Of a stretch of DNA of 64,000 nucleotides, positions 47,890 to 56,344 are shown in pieces; the first letter of the stretch is position 1; every line of letters begins with the position of its first letter. The notes below the pieces were generated by a model, which did no database searches, had not been told where the DNA came from, and was given only the letters and a program-made list of their open reading frames with translations. The DNA comes from Pseudomonas purpurea (GTDB lineage: Bacteria; Pseudomonadota; Gammaproteobacteria; Pseudomonadales; Pseudomonadaceae), in contig NZ_CP150918.1 in the NCBI RefSeq assembly GCF_039908635.1, forward strand, positions 2,475,001 through 2,539,000, read 5' to 3'. Both the position numbers and the translations under genes were made by a program.

Positions 47890-48405
47890 TCAGCCCCAGC
47901 CAGCGTCAAGGGTGATGCACAGCGCACCGGCCTTGACGATATAGCGTTTGACGGTGGCGATGGACACGTGCAGGCGTTCGGCAATCTCGCCGTGGCTCAA
48001 CCCTTCGAGCTGGGACCAGAGAAACGCCTTGCGCACCGGCAGCTCCAGACGTTCCAGCACGGCGTCCAGCTCCAGCAGGGTTTCCAGCAAAATGGCTTGG
48101 GTTTCGAGGTCTGGGGTTACGGCTTCAGGCAAGCTCGCCAACGTCAGTAAGTAGGCTTTTTCGAGCTTTTGCCGACGGAAGTGATTGGACAGAACGCTCT
48201 GTGCCACCGTCGCCAGAAAGCTTCGCGGCGCCCGAATCTCGATCGGTTCGGCTTTGCTCAACACGCGAACGAACACGTCTTGCGCCAGGTCCGCCGCACT
48301 GTGTGAACAACCCAACCGGGACCTTAGCCAGCGTTGCAGCCAGGAATGCTGCTCGCGGTACAGGGCCGCGAGACCGTAAAGGCTTGCCGGAGGAGTCGAA
48401 GGCAT
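47890..48405 (-). CDS. FecI-like ECF sigma factor (iron-starvation type)
   Basis: 171 aa. Region 2 is DLAQDVFVRVLSKA...PRSFLATVAQ; region 4 is LEGLSHGEIAERLHVSIATVKRYIVKA near the C-terminus. Both are typical of sigma-70 ECF iron-uptake regulators. A near-perfect Fur box lies about 35-55 bp upstream, so it should be repressed in iron-replete cells. Directs transcription of the adjacent receptor gene after siderophore signalling. Confidence 0.93.
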   Translation of the reverse strand: MPSTPPASLYGLAALYREQHSWLQRWLRSRLGCSHSAADLAQDVFVRVLSKAEPIEIRAPRSFLATVAQSVLSNHFRRQKLEKAYLLTLASLPEAVTPDLETQAILLETLLELDAVLERLELPVRKAFLWSQLEGLSHGEIAERLHVSIATVKRYIVKAGALCITLDAGWG

Positions 48406-48438
48406 GGAGTACGCACAGAGTGAGATGAGAGGGGGTTG

Positions 48439-48459
48439 CTAATGATAATGGTTATCATA
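48439..48459. promoter_or_regulatory. Fur box upstream of the sigma-factor gene
   Basis: The core TGATAAT-G-GTTATCA (48443-48457) is a 7-1-7 inverted repeat with one mismatch, the standard Fur site, within TAATGATAATGGTTATCATA, 38 bp before the fecI-like start. Confidence 0.85.
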
Positions 48460-48520
48460 TTGGCCGCCGGGAAACCTGGCAAGCGCCGGTTCTCGCGTCC
48501 CTCTCTGTTCCTGCGCAGGA

Positions 48521-48805
48521 TTACTCTGGCTTAGGCTCGTGTTTCACCAAGCGCGCAGCCACCAGGAACGTCACCAGCATGGTGACACCACCCCACAGCG
48601 CTGGCCCGACTGTCGGGATGGGACGCAACAGCAGAAAACCGACAGTCGATGCCGCGATAGCTACAATCACCGCCAGTTTCTTGTCCGCCGTGATCGAAAA
48701 AAACTGGCCGCAACCTTTGCACTCACGGGCACCGCCCGGTTTGCTCGGGCCCATGAGCGCACGTGAAAAAGGGCTGATGTTTGTAGCGCAGTGAGGGCAT
48801 TTCAT
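48521..48805 (-). CDS. Small zinc-ribbon membrane protein
   Basis: 94 aa. Two CxxC pairs at the N-terminus (MKCPHC and ECKGCGQFF) could bind zinc; they are followed by two membrane spans (LAVIVAIAASTVGFLLL and GPALWGGVTMLVTFLVAA). Function unknown; such proteins occur near unrelated genes in Pseudomonas. Confidence 0.7.
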   Translation of the reverse strand: MKCPHCATNISPFSRALMGPSKPGGARECKGCGQFFSITADKKLAVIVAIAASTVGFLLLRPIPTVGPALWGGVTMLVTFLVAARLVKHEPKPE

Positions 48806-49016
48806 TGAATAACTTCCTTGCTATAGGGATGAGTACTAAAACGGTGTAACGGACAGGGTAGGGCGCTATCTTCGGGCATTAACGCGTGACGGTTGGCCGA
48901 GGGCTTTGTCACAACCTGCCTGAAAATGCGGGCGGCATTATAGAGGCGATTGGATCCATTTGTCGTAGCGCAGGGCTCACTATTTCCCGGTTTTGAGGAC
49001 TGGTTCCGCAGGCTTC

Positions 49017-49406
49017 TCAGTTGTTTCGGTCAACAGAGTCTGCTTGGCCGCCTGGAAAACTTCCTTCGCAGTAGCTTTCCCAGAGGTTGTTGACGAATTC
49101 AATGTCTGCCTTGCAGTCGAATGCCATTGCAATCAACCCGAAGTCATCCGACACATACCCCGCCAGGTCGGCATTCTGGGTTAGGTGGAAGACTTGCTTG
49201 AATACGGATTCCCTTATTGATGTGGTTGTTTCGCTCTCGGAGTATTCACCCGTGTTGAGCGTGTCATGGCTGGTGCGCCAGGGACTATCGAACTCGGTAG
49301 AGTCACGGGTATCCAGATTTTCGTTCCAGTCAATGTTTCTGCTGAAAATACGCGCCAGGAAGGTGTGGTTGCTTACTTTTTTGAGGACTTCATTTTGGGT
49401 TGTCAT
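49017..49406 (-). CDS. Orphan AT-rich protein, possible immunity protein
   Basis: 129 aa, acidic, no signal or membrane segment. Composition (Asn, Thr, Ser, Asp rich) and lower GC than the surroundings are typical of polymorphic-toxin cargo. It lies at the downstream end of the T6SS/Rhs island, on the same strand. No family recognised; immunity function is inferred from position only. Confidence 0.5.
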   Translation of the reverse strand: MTTQNEVLKKVSNHTFLARIFSRNIDWNENLDTRDSTEFDSPWRTSHDTLNTGEYSESETTTSIRESVFKQVFHLTQNADLAGYVSDDFGLIAMAFDCKADIEFVNNLWESYCEGSFPGGQADSVDRNN

Positions 49407-49617
49407 GTGTGGGCGATTCGATCTGTGTCATTAGTGATACCGTTGATGGTTGGGTTGTCTGTATGAAAGGCTTTAGTCATTGCAGGCTACTGTTGAAAAA
49501 CCCACTTTCAAACTCTGTGGCACTGATCGTTGGGTTTGTCGTACTGGTAATGCACCTGTTGAACCTGGGCGTCGGCAAGGTGTACGGGGTATGTATGAGG
49601 TATTCAGTACTCCTCCG

Positions 49618-50223
49618 TTATGGATATCGTTGCTCTTGGTATCCGTTTGGGAATACATTAGTGATTTTGATCATCTCGCCATCTAAATACTTAAACAAAA
49701 CCTGGTGGCTGGAGTAATCGTCTTGATCATGCTCTTTTTGCTTGATCGTAATCGACGTAAGCCTGTTGTTTTCATACAGGTAGTTATAAGAGCTCTCGCC
49801 ATATTTTCCAAAGTTGATTTCCTGCACAATCCTGCCCGTATCAAGCGAGCTGAGCATTATATTTCTTATGCTGCCTCCGGAATTAAAGCAGATGCTTTTA
49901 AATTCATTGGCCTCGTAAAAATAAAACGCTCTGTTTTTAATTTTTCCTGATTGCCCATAAATCTCAGTTAATATAACTCTTTCTTCTATGTCGAAATAAT
50001 ATATATGAGTGTTTTTGATGTTCTTGGGTAGTGCTTTAAGTTCTTTGCCCAATTTAAAGCCGGATCTCTGGATCTCAAATGGCCTCAGGTTGTATAGCGC
50101 GCCTTTGCTTATTACATTTCGTACGGCGCGTGTTTTGACGCTACTTAGATAAGTGTCCAGAAAAGAATCAGCTTTAGGCTGTATCTCGTGGAATTGCTCA
50201 TTAAGCCAATGAAGTTCGTTCAT
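49618..50223 (-). CDS. AT-rich protein after an Rhs remnant, possible immunity or cargo protein
   Basis: 201 aa, markedly low GC compared with the chromosome. Features: MNELHWLNEQFHEIQPKAD start, repeated beta-strand-like turns (YFDIEERVILTEIYGQSGKIK, FYFYEANEFKSICFNSGG, YNYLYENNRLTSITIKQK) that resemble WD-like or YD-like strand repeats. Its ATG overlaps the stop of the Rhs remnant (ATGA). No family recognised. It could be an immunity protein for a lost Rhs toxin tip. Confidence 0.6.
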   Translation of the reverse strand: MNELHWLNEQFHEIQPKADSFLDTYLSSVKTRAVRNVISKGALYNLRPFEIQRSGFKLGKELKALPKNIKNTHIYYFDIEERVILTEIYGQSGKIKNRAFYFYEANEFKSICFNSGGSIRNIMLSSLDTGRIVQEINFGKYGESSYNYLYENNRLTSITIKQKEHDQDDYSSHQVLFKYLDGEMIKITNVFPNGYQEQRYP

Positions 50224-50660
50224 GCCAGGTTACGTCGCTCTGTGTGTTGCTCCTGGGGTAGGCGAAGACGCCTTGCCAGAGCAAGCGGGTGTGTTGGGTT
50301 TGCTCGTTTTGGGTGACCTGTTTGCCGATGCGTCGGCCGACGGCGTCGTACTGGTAACGGGCCCTCGCTGCTCAGGGTGGTGCCTTGCCAGGTCTGGGCG
50401 TGGATGAGGCGGTTTTCACTGTCGTAGTGAAACCGTTGCATCGCGCCGCTTGCGCTGGTTTTTTCGCTGAGGTTGCCCCAGGTGTCATAACTGAAACGCA
50501 GGTCTTTGAAGGCCAGGATGCGGTTGTCCGGGCGGTTGGCTGCGGTGTCAGAATCGCTGAGTGCTTCGTAGTGCTACTCGACACTGAAGTCGCGGCCGAC
50601 AAACCTCGCATCGACCTTCGGTTTAGAGAGTCTGCTCACTACACTCGAGTACTTCGCGGA
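50220..50660 (-). pseudogene. Rhs-family C-terminal core remnant
   Basis: YD-type repeats of the Rhs core are readable only by changing frames: DLRFSYDTWGNLSEKTSA, MQRFHYDSENRLIHAQTW, YQYDAVGRRIGKQV and LRLPQEQH, which marks the end of the Rhs core. Defects: a TAG inside the reading (after GRDFSVE), an extra C at 50359-50361 (GGGCCCGT in place of GGGCCGT), and a compensating one-base loss near 50272 which brings the frame back. No N-terminal part and no toxin tip is present. It is a fossil of an Rhs effector gene beside the PAAR gene. Confidence 0.8.
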
Positions 50661-50742
50661 GGGGGTTGATCACTTGTTGCACTGATGAAACCCATACCCA
50701 GCATCAGTGATACTGAGCGGCAACATCGCTTCATTGAGACGC

Positions 50743-51012
50743 TCATGCCTTGGCATATTGAGCAGTGCACGACGAAGTGACACTACAACCGCACGCGAGT
50801 TGTGCGGGCTCAAACACCATTGGGCGCCCATCATGAATCGCAGTCCCATCACCACCGGACACCAATGGGAAATTGCCTTTGTGTGCTGGGCAAAATGCTT
50901 TGTCACCCAGCAGGCATTGCAGAATGCCATTCACCGGAAAACCACTGGCTTCAATCATGGTCCCACCGCCGGAATGCTGATCTCCCAAGCGGATTGCGCC
51001 TCGTCCAGACAT
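50743..51012 (-). CDS. PAAR-domain protein (T6SS spike tip)
   Basis: 89 aa. It starts with the PAAR pattern MSGRGAIRLGDQHSGGGTMI and has G-D-AFCPAHKGNF and the last metal-binding part (GRPMVFEPAQLACGC). PAAR proteins cap the VgrG trimer and carry effectors. Located 56 bp after the second immunity gene and upstream of the Rhs remnant, so it may originally have served the Rhs effector. Confidence 0.88.
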   Translation of the reverse strand: MSGRGAIRLGDQHSGGGTMIEASGFPVNGILQCLLGDKAFCPAHKGNFPLVSGGDGTAIHDGRPMVFEPAQLACGCSVTSSCTAQYAKA

Positions 51013-51068
51013 GGTTACTTCCTTTTAGTATCAATCGATAGGAGCAGTTGTGGTCGTGTGGTTATCGC

Positions 51069-51983
51069 TCAAAACCCCGATGGCAAAACATGCGGATCAC
51101 GCTGGCGCACGATGGCGAGAAATTGATCGAGCAACTCGTCGTGCTCGGTGATTGCACCGGGCAGGCAGGTGATGGCGGCATAAGGCGTCTTCATCAGCGG
51201 GTGATCGATTTCGCTCGGGTTGGGCAGGTCAAGTAAATCACGTAGGCGTAATACGGCGAGGATCTCGGTGGGGTGTACGGCGAGGAACACTGAGCCGAAC
51301 TCAAACTTCCCGCTGTCATCCTCACGCTCAGTCAAGGCAATGCGCTCAACGTGGGTATCGCAAGCAACCAGCAGCGCCGGCAGCAGTGCGTCAGGATCGG
51401 GGGTGCGCCAATTGGCAACCAACTGCCCCCAGGCGGGGTCACGTGGCAAAGCGTGTTTTTCCAGATCGAGGGGTTGGCCCAACCAGTCGCCGATGATAGT
51501 CAGGCCGAAGGCGGCGTAGCGCAGTGTTGTGCCAAGCGGTAGATCATGACCATCGCTGATGCCATAGCCGCCTTCGATACTGGCGAACAATGTCTCATGG
51601 TAGGATTTTACGAGTTCAGTTTGCCCTGTGGCGATTGCTCCCAGCATCAGGTGAGTGGCCCCATCCAGATCGCCAATTTTTATACGGTTAGAGCCTTTTC
51701 CGTTGTTGATGTCGATTATTTCCGCATACAACATGCGTGCAAAACCATGGGCCAGATGCTGGTTAGCTGATGCCCATTGCCCTGTCCCAGCGGCTAGTAG
51801 GCTTTGCTTTATCTCCTTCATCCCCAATGCAAACAATCCGAAGATTCCATCAACGGCTGCCCCAACATCACCGTGGCCTTCAAGATACTCCTCAAAGTCA
51901 GTAATCGGAAAAGAGCGCCCTGATGCCCATTCTTTTGTTCCACGCAGACTCTTTTTTAGCCTGTCCATAGCATTTTTGGCCAT
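51069..51983 (-). CDS. Immunity protein paralogue 2 of the T6SS effector
   Basis: 304 aa, mostly helical, no signal peptide. A tandem paralogue of the gene at 52093: the last about 170 residues are nearly the same (GYGI-DGHDLPLGTTL, RDPAWGQLVANW), while residues about 65-115 differ strongly (ADDED segment: INNGKGSNRIKIG against IDLKNSTRMLFD). It has its own ATG 51983. The helical LxxALLxAxDxHV style recalls PoNi (DUF1910/DUF1911) immunity proteins, not verified. Confidence 0.7.
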   Translation of the reverse strand: MAKNAMDRLKKSLRGTKEWASGRSFPITDFEEYLEGHGDVGAAVDGIFGLFALGMKEIKQSLLAAGTGQWASANQHLAHGFARMLYAEIIDINNGKGSNRIKIGDLDGATHLMLGAIATGQTELVKSYHETLFASIEGGYGISDGHDLPLGTTLRYAAFGLTIIGDWLGQPLDLEKHALPRDPAWGQLVANWRTPDPDALLPALLVACDTHVERIALTEREDDSGKFEFGSVFLAVHPTEILAVLRLRDLLDLPNPSEIDHPLMKTPYAAITCLPGAITEHDELLDQFLAIVRQRDPHVLPSGF

Positions 51984-52092
51984 TGTTTTTATCGCGTATT
52001 CAGTTGTATGCCGGAGTCACTAGAAACTAGCTAACTCAAGCCACCTTAGCGTTGATAATGTAGGTGGCTTGCAGGGGAGATGTCGTTACCGT

Positions 52093-53007
52093 TCACAACC
52101 CAGGTGGCAAAACATGCGGATCACGCTGGCGCACGATGGCGAGAAATTGATCAAGCAACTCGTCGCGCTCGGTGATTGCACCAGGCAGGCAGGTGATGGC
52201 GGCGTAAGGCGTCTTCATCAGTGGGTGATCGATTTCGCTCGGGTTGGGCAGGCCAAGTAGATCACGCAGGCGTAATACGGCGAGAATTTCGGTGGGGTGT
52301 ACGGCGAGGAATTCGGAGCTGAATTCAAACTTTCCTGTATCGCTCTCGCGTTCAGTCAGCGCGATGCGTTCCACGTGAGTATCGCAAGCAATCAACAGTG
52401 CGGGCAGTAGTGCGTCAGGATCCGGGTTGCGCCAATTGGCAACCAGTTGCCCCCAAGCAGGGTCACGTGGTAAGGCGTGTTTGTCCAGATCAAGGGGTTG
52501 GTCTAGCCAGTCGCCAATGATGGTCAGGCCGAAGGCAGCATATCGTAGCGTCGTGCCAAGCGGTAGATCATGGCCGTCGCGAATGCCATAACCTCCCTCG
52601 ATAGCGGAAAACACTGTTTGGTGAAAGGGTTTCACGAGTTCTGGCCGGCCCATTGCGATAGCGCCTAGCATCAAATGAGTGGCGCCATCTAGGTCATCGA
52701 ACAGCATACGCGTGGAGTTCTTCAGATCGATTAAATCAACAGTCTCCGAGTAAATCATACGCGTAAAGCCATAGCCCATATGTTGGTTGGCTAGCTTCCA
52801 CTGTCCTGACTCTGCGGCCAGCAGACTTTTCTTTATCTCCTGCAGTCCCAATGCAAACAACCCGAAGAATCCACCTACGGCGGCCCCAACATCACCCTGG
52901 CCTTCGAGATACTCCTCAAAGTCAGTTGTCGGAAAAGAACTCCCTGATGCCCATTTTTTTGTTCCACGCAGACTTTTCTCCAGTCTGCTCATAGCGTTCT
53001 TTGCCAT
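52093..53007 (-). CDS. Immunity protein paralogue 1 (cognate candidate)
   Basis: 304 aa, 6 bp after the effector stop, which makes it the likely cognate immunity protein. Sequence as the paralogue at 51069 with the same ends (MAKNAM...RQRDPHVLP). No membrane segment, so it should act in the cytoplasm, where a nuclease toxin would act. DUF1911/PoNi-like helical pattern suspected from memory; a profile search would decide. Confidence 0.75.
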   Translation of the reverse strand: MAKNAMSRLEKSLRGTKKWASGSSFPTTDFEEYLEGQGDVGAAVGGFFGLFALGLQEIKKSLLAAESGQWKLANQHMGYGFTRMIYSETVDLIDLKNSTRMLFDDLDGATHLMLGAIAMGRPELVKPFHQTVFSAIEGGYGIRDGHDLPLGTTLRYAAFGLTIIGDWLDQPLDLDKHALPRDPAWGQLVANWRNPDPDALLPALLIACDTHVERIALTERESDTGKFEFSSEFLAVHPTEILAVLRLRDLLGLPNPSEIDHPLMKTPYAAITCLPGAITERDELLDQFLAIVRQRDPHVLPPGL

Positions 53008-53013
53008 TATCTG

Positions 53014-54930
53014 TCACCACGTATTAAGTTGTATGCCTGAACCGTTGCCAACCAGTTTGCTCAAGTTTCCCTGCGAGTCGAAGAATATCTGAGCATGGAA
53101 GTACTCAATCCTTCCATTGCGTTGAGCGCTATCAATGGCTTTCATTTTTTCGCGATAATTTGGCTCAACCTCGGCCATCTTCTCGGGTGTCCATCCACTT
53201 TTTTGCGAGCTGATTTTCTTTCTCAAACTTTGAAGCTTTCCCGCCCCACCCCCTTGCTGAGTACTGTTGAACCTAGGCGTCTTCGCTCCCCCCAAGGTCG
53301 ACTTGGTCTCAATGACCAACAGCGTATCCTCTGTAAAGGTAAAGGTCTTGGTGGGCGCTATACCATTGCTGCCGTCGATCACGTGACGCATGGCATCCGT
53401 AGGGGTGCGTACGGTTATAGAGGGTGGCGGTGGCACCCAGACCAGCATATCGAGACCATGGCCGCTCTTGTTGGACAGCCCGAAGCGGTTGGGGATTTTC
53501 GCATTGTTGCTATAGCCGAGGATCCGACCGGGGAGCACGCCCCATTGCTTGATCAGGGAGGCTGCAAATGCTTCTTCGCCTGCATCCCCGACCATCTTGC
53601 ATATACGGCCCACGACCTTGAGGCTACCGCAGTGCTGAATGATCAACAAACTCAGTCGGGATTGCAGGGAGTTGGACATGACGGCGTAGTTGGCTTTGCC
53701 CATTGGGGTGGAGTAGCCAACCTGACTGCTATTAGTGTCCAGCGAAGGGCGGTCGAACCATTCGCCAGGGCCAGTCTCGTTACCGCTGTTTTTGGCACTG
53801 GCGCCGGTCTCGCGCTTGGTGCCGCGCAGTTCGATGGCCAGAGGTTCGGCCGAGGTATGGCCACCTAGTCGCTTGCGCTGTTCTTCGTTCAGTACCTTGA
53901 CGTCGAGTGCGGCTGACGCTGGTGCACGCCGTATCTTGCGCAGGATCCAGCGCGCCCCGCCAAACGCAGCCGGCGTCAACATCACGAGGTTGATGAACAT
54001 GAACACCTGACGGCCACGCTCGCCCCCGTCCTTGGGGTCGGCGAGTCTGCCCAGGCTTGCGAAGAGCTTTTCCCCGACATCGATGTTTTCGCCGGTGATG
54101 AGCTTGGTACTACCGCTGCCGATGGCATTCAAGGCCAGCGCCGTGTCAATGGCGGCAATGGCATAACGAATACCCTTGTAAGCTCCGAAGAGACCACGGC
54201 CCATTGTGCCCACGACGGGGACGAGCGTCAGGACGCCGAAGACGATTTCCGTCACGGCATAGACCTTCATCCAGGTCTTGTCGATTTCCTTGGCCCGTTG
54301 GTAGTGCTGTGCCAGGTCCCGGGCTGCTTTAGCTGGGTCGTACTGGCCGGTGATGGTCCAGTCGAAGTGGGGCAGCGCAGAGCGCTCTCCACGTGGACCG
54401 ATCGATCGGTCATCGACATAGCGGGCGGAGGTAAAGGTCCAGAAATAGATGCGACCGCTGTGGAAGACGAAATTGCTACTGCCGCACGCAATGGTTGGGG
54501 GTGTCGGTTGGATACCAGCAACCTCGGCCCAGAAACGCGGAGTCACGTAATCTTCGGTTTCAATCTCGTCGTCCATACAGACGAACTCATAGCCCTTGGC
54601 CGCCAGAAAAGAATAGAGCTCAGCGAGATAAGCCTCCCCATGTGTCTTCCCGAGACTATCAATGACCTGCAACAAGTAGCTGTCACGGAAATTCTGGACC
54701 TTGTCCTTGATCCATTTGTTACTGGTAAACCAGTCCGCAGTAGCCGCCTTCTCGTTGGAGGGGATACCCAGCAGCAAGTCCGCATCACGCGGCCCCGATG
54801 GGCCGTTGATAGCGAAGGGCACTCCCAACTCAGCGCACGCTGTGCAGGTGACTTTTGGGCGTGGCGCTTGGTCATCCATTGCGTCCTGAGCCATTTTCTC
54901 GTAGCTGGCATTCACTGCTTCGTTAGCCAT
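53014..54930 (-). CDS. T6SS effector with C-terminal PD-(D/E)XK-type nuclease domain
   Basis: 638 aa. N-terminal domain (1-200) with a CTAC motif and no PAAR, family not recognised. The middle (about 215-340) holds two to three hydrophobic segments (TEIVFGVLTLVPVVGTMGRG, FMFINLVMLTPAAFGGARW). The C-terminal about 190 residues form a restriction-endonuclease-like domain: GHGLDMLVWV (Asp) and LLVIETKSTLGG (ExK), followed by a Lys-rich helix. This is the arrangement of nuclease toxins such as PoNe. Overlaps the preceding gene by 8 bp; the immunity gene follows by 6 bp. It should degrade DNA of a neighbouring cell. The toxin assignment is inference from motif plus context. Confidence 0.78.
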   Translation of the reverse strand: MANEAVNASYEKMAQDAMDDQAPRPKVTCTACAELGVPFAINGPSGPRDADLLLGIPSNEKAATADWFTSNKWIKDKVQNFRDSYLLQVIDSLGKTHGEAYLAELYSFLAAKGYEFVCMDDEIETEDYVTPRFWAEVAGIQPTPPTIACGSSNFVFHSGRIYFWTFTSARYVDDRSIGPRGERSALPHFDWTITGQYDPAKAARDLAQHYQRAKEIDKTWMKVYAVTEIVFGVLTLVPVVGTMGRGLFGAYKGIRYAIAAIDTALALNAIGSGSTKLITGENIDVGEKLFASLGRLADPKDGGERGRQVFMFINLVMLTPAAFGGARWILRKIRRAPASAALDVKVLNEEQRKRLGGHTSAEPLAIELRGTKRETGASAKNSGNETGPGEWFDRPSLDTNSSQVGYSTPMGKANYAVMSNSLQSRLSLLIIQHCGSLKVVGRICKMVGDAGEEAFAASLIKQWGVLPGRILGYSNNAKIPNRFGLSNKSGHGLDMLVWVPPPPSITVRTPTDAMRHVIDGSNGIAPTKTFTFTEDTLLVIETKSTLGGAKTPRFNSTQQGGGAGKLQSLRKKISSQKSGWTPEKMAEVEPNYREKMKAIDSAQRNGRIEYFHAQIFFDSQGNLSKLVGNGSGIQLNTW

Positions 54931-55765
54931 GGGCAGGCTCCGTGAGGGCGTTCTGATGTTGCTGTAGAAAGGTCACCAACGCACTGGTTCGCGCAGGCAG
55001 GTTGGCCGCGTCGCTGAGGGATTGATGCAAGGCTTGAAGCAGTGGATTGACGTGATAGAAGCGACCAAAACTCGCCGCCAGCAAGACATGGTGGGTCAAC
55101 AGGATCAGGCTATCGCGCTCCATGTCTTTGAGTTCATCGGTGGGCAGAGGCAGCGGTATTCCCATTTGCTCATAACCCAGGCGTTCGTACGCCGTCAGCT
55201 TTTTGCGCTTGATCGGGGGTAAGCCGAAGTACTCGCAGGCGTCGGCTTCGTACAGCGTGAGGATATGTAATACGTCTTGCGCATCGACTACGCCGCGCAG
55301 TTCGGCCAAACGCTGAAAGGCGGACCACATGTCGTGCTGGTTGAGTTGTTCAATTGGAATGAACAGGGTTTCGAGGGTCACGGCGTGCATGCGGGATTGC
55401 ACGGCTTCGAGCTGCTGGCGCAGTTTGATCGCGGTGTTCAAGGCCATATCCAGGCGTGAGTCTTCTGCCATGCCTTCATCGCTGAAGATCAGAGGCACCA
55501 AGGCGTATGCAGGGTCATGCTCCCAATTCAGCCCCAGCAAGAAACTGATCATGATATGGATGCTGTACTGGCGCCCCTGATCGAACTGTGCGGTTGTGGC
55601 GTTGACGCTGGCCAGGTCAACGAAACCCGGCACGCACTCCGGTTCACTGGGCAGGCGGGGCAGGACGGGGGCCATGGTTTCGCACAGGTAGCGGGCCAGC
55701 CGGCGATTGGCCTGTTTACGCTCTATGCGCTCCATGGCGCCAAGGTCTATGGAGGGTAAGGCCAT
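54923..55765 (-). CDS. Unknown T6SS-effector-operon protein, 280 aa
   Basis: Soluble, mostly helical, without recognisable motif. It lies between the DUF4123 adaptor (TGATG overlap) and the effector (8-bp overlap), so it is tightly coupled in translation with both. Candidate co-adaptor or chaperone for loading the effector on VgrG. I know of no family; no signal peptide or membrane segment. Confidence 0.72.
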   Translation of the reverse strand: MALPSIDLGAMERIERKQANRRLARYLCETMAPVLPRLPSEPECVPGFVDLASVNATTAQFDQGRQYSIHIMISFLLGLNWEHDPAYALVPLIFSDEGMAEDSRLDMALNTAIKLRQQLEAVQSRMHAVTLETLFIPIEQLNQHDMWSAFQRLAELRGVVDAQDVLHILTLYEADACEYFGLPPIKRKKLTAYERLGYEQMGIPLPLPTDELKDMERDSLILLTHHVLLAASFGRFYHVNPLLQALHQSLSDAANLPARTSALVTFLQQHQNALTEPAHG

Positions 55766-56344
55766 CAGACGGCCTCCTGCACAACGACGTCATACCAGAC
55801 AAGGGAACCGTCGAATTCGGCGACGGTGTCACGTTGTTGCTCGAACAGAGGTTGCACCCGCTGTGACAGGGCCGGTTTGCGGATCATGAAAATAGAACTC
55901 TTCGATGCCACCGTCGGCAAAGAGCCGCGCTACGGTCACAGGCGTGTGAGCGATTGAGGCCACGTACAGATGCAGAGAGCCTGGACTGCCAATACGCAGG
56001 AAAAAGTACCGCCCCTCGTTCTCGAATTTGCTGAAGCGACGCAAGTGTTGCCAGAGATCGTCGAAGGACATCCGGGTGAACAGCCAGGTCAAGGCAACCT
56101 TGTCGTAGTTGTCGCCCAACCAGGTATCGAAATCACCTCCTGGTTCGATCTGACACAGGTACGGGGCGTGTTTTTCCAGTTCGCTCTGTGACTCCAGACG
56201 CCACAGTGAACGATGGTTGACAGAGTGGAACTCCAAGCGGGCCAACAGATTGCGGTCGGCTAAGGCCTCTATCAGGACGAACATCCGTACGTTACTTGCA
56301 CGACTCGCCAGCCCACGATCATCGAGATGCTGATAGGCACTCAT
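55765..56344 (-). pseudogene. DUF4123 (Tap/TEC) effector adaptor, +1 frameshift
   Basis: About 192 aa after correction. The pattern MFVLIEALADRNLLARLE, HAPYLCQIEPGGDFDTWL, SFDDLWQHLRRFSKFE, FFLRIGSPGSLHLYV is that of DUF4123 adaptors, which hold effectors and hand them to VgrG. The frame breaks at 55869-55871: CGGCCCTG on the coding strand where CGGCCTG would continue LSQRVQPLFEQQRDTVAEFD and end at the TGA that overlaps the next ATG. Length 580 is one more than a multiple of three. As written, the product would stop at 55829 with an unrelated tail. Its start overlaps the vgrG stop (ATGA). Confidence 0.82.

Noticed and set aside
49400..49717. 105-aa plus-strand frame with a hydrophobic stretch
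   Set aside because: Overlaps the ends of two better-supported minus-strand genes and has no ribosome site.
35323..56344. Programmed +1 ribosomal frameshifting at GGC-CCT-G in pqiA1, the TonB receptor and the DUF4123 gene
   Set aside because: No re-pairing is possible for tRNA-Gly or tRNA-Pro in the +1 frame, no stop codon or stimulatory structure at the site, and the three proteins are functionally unrelated. Error or mutation is simpler.
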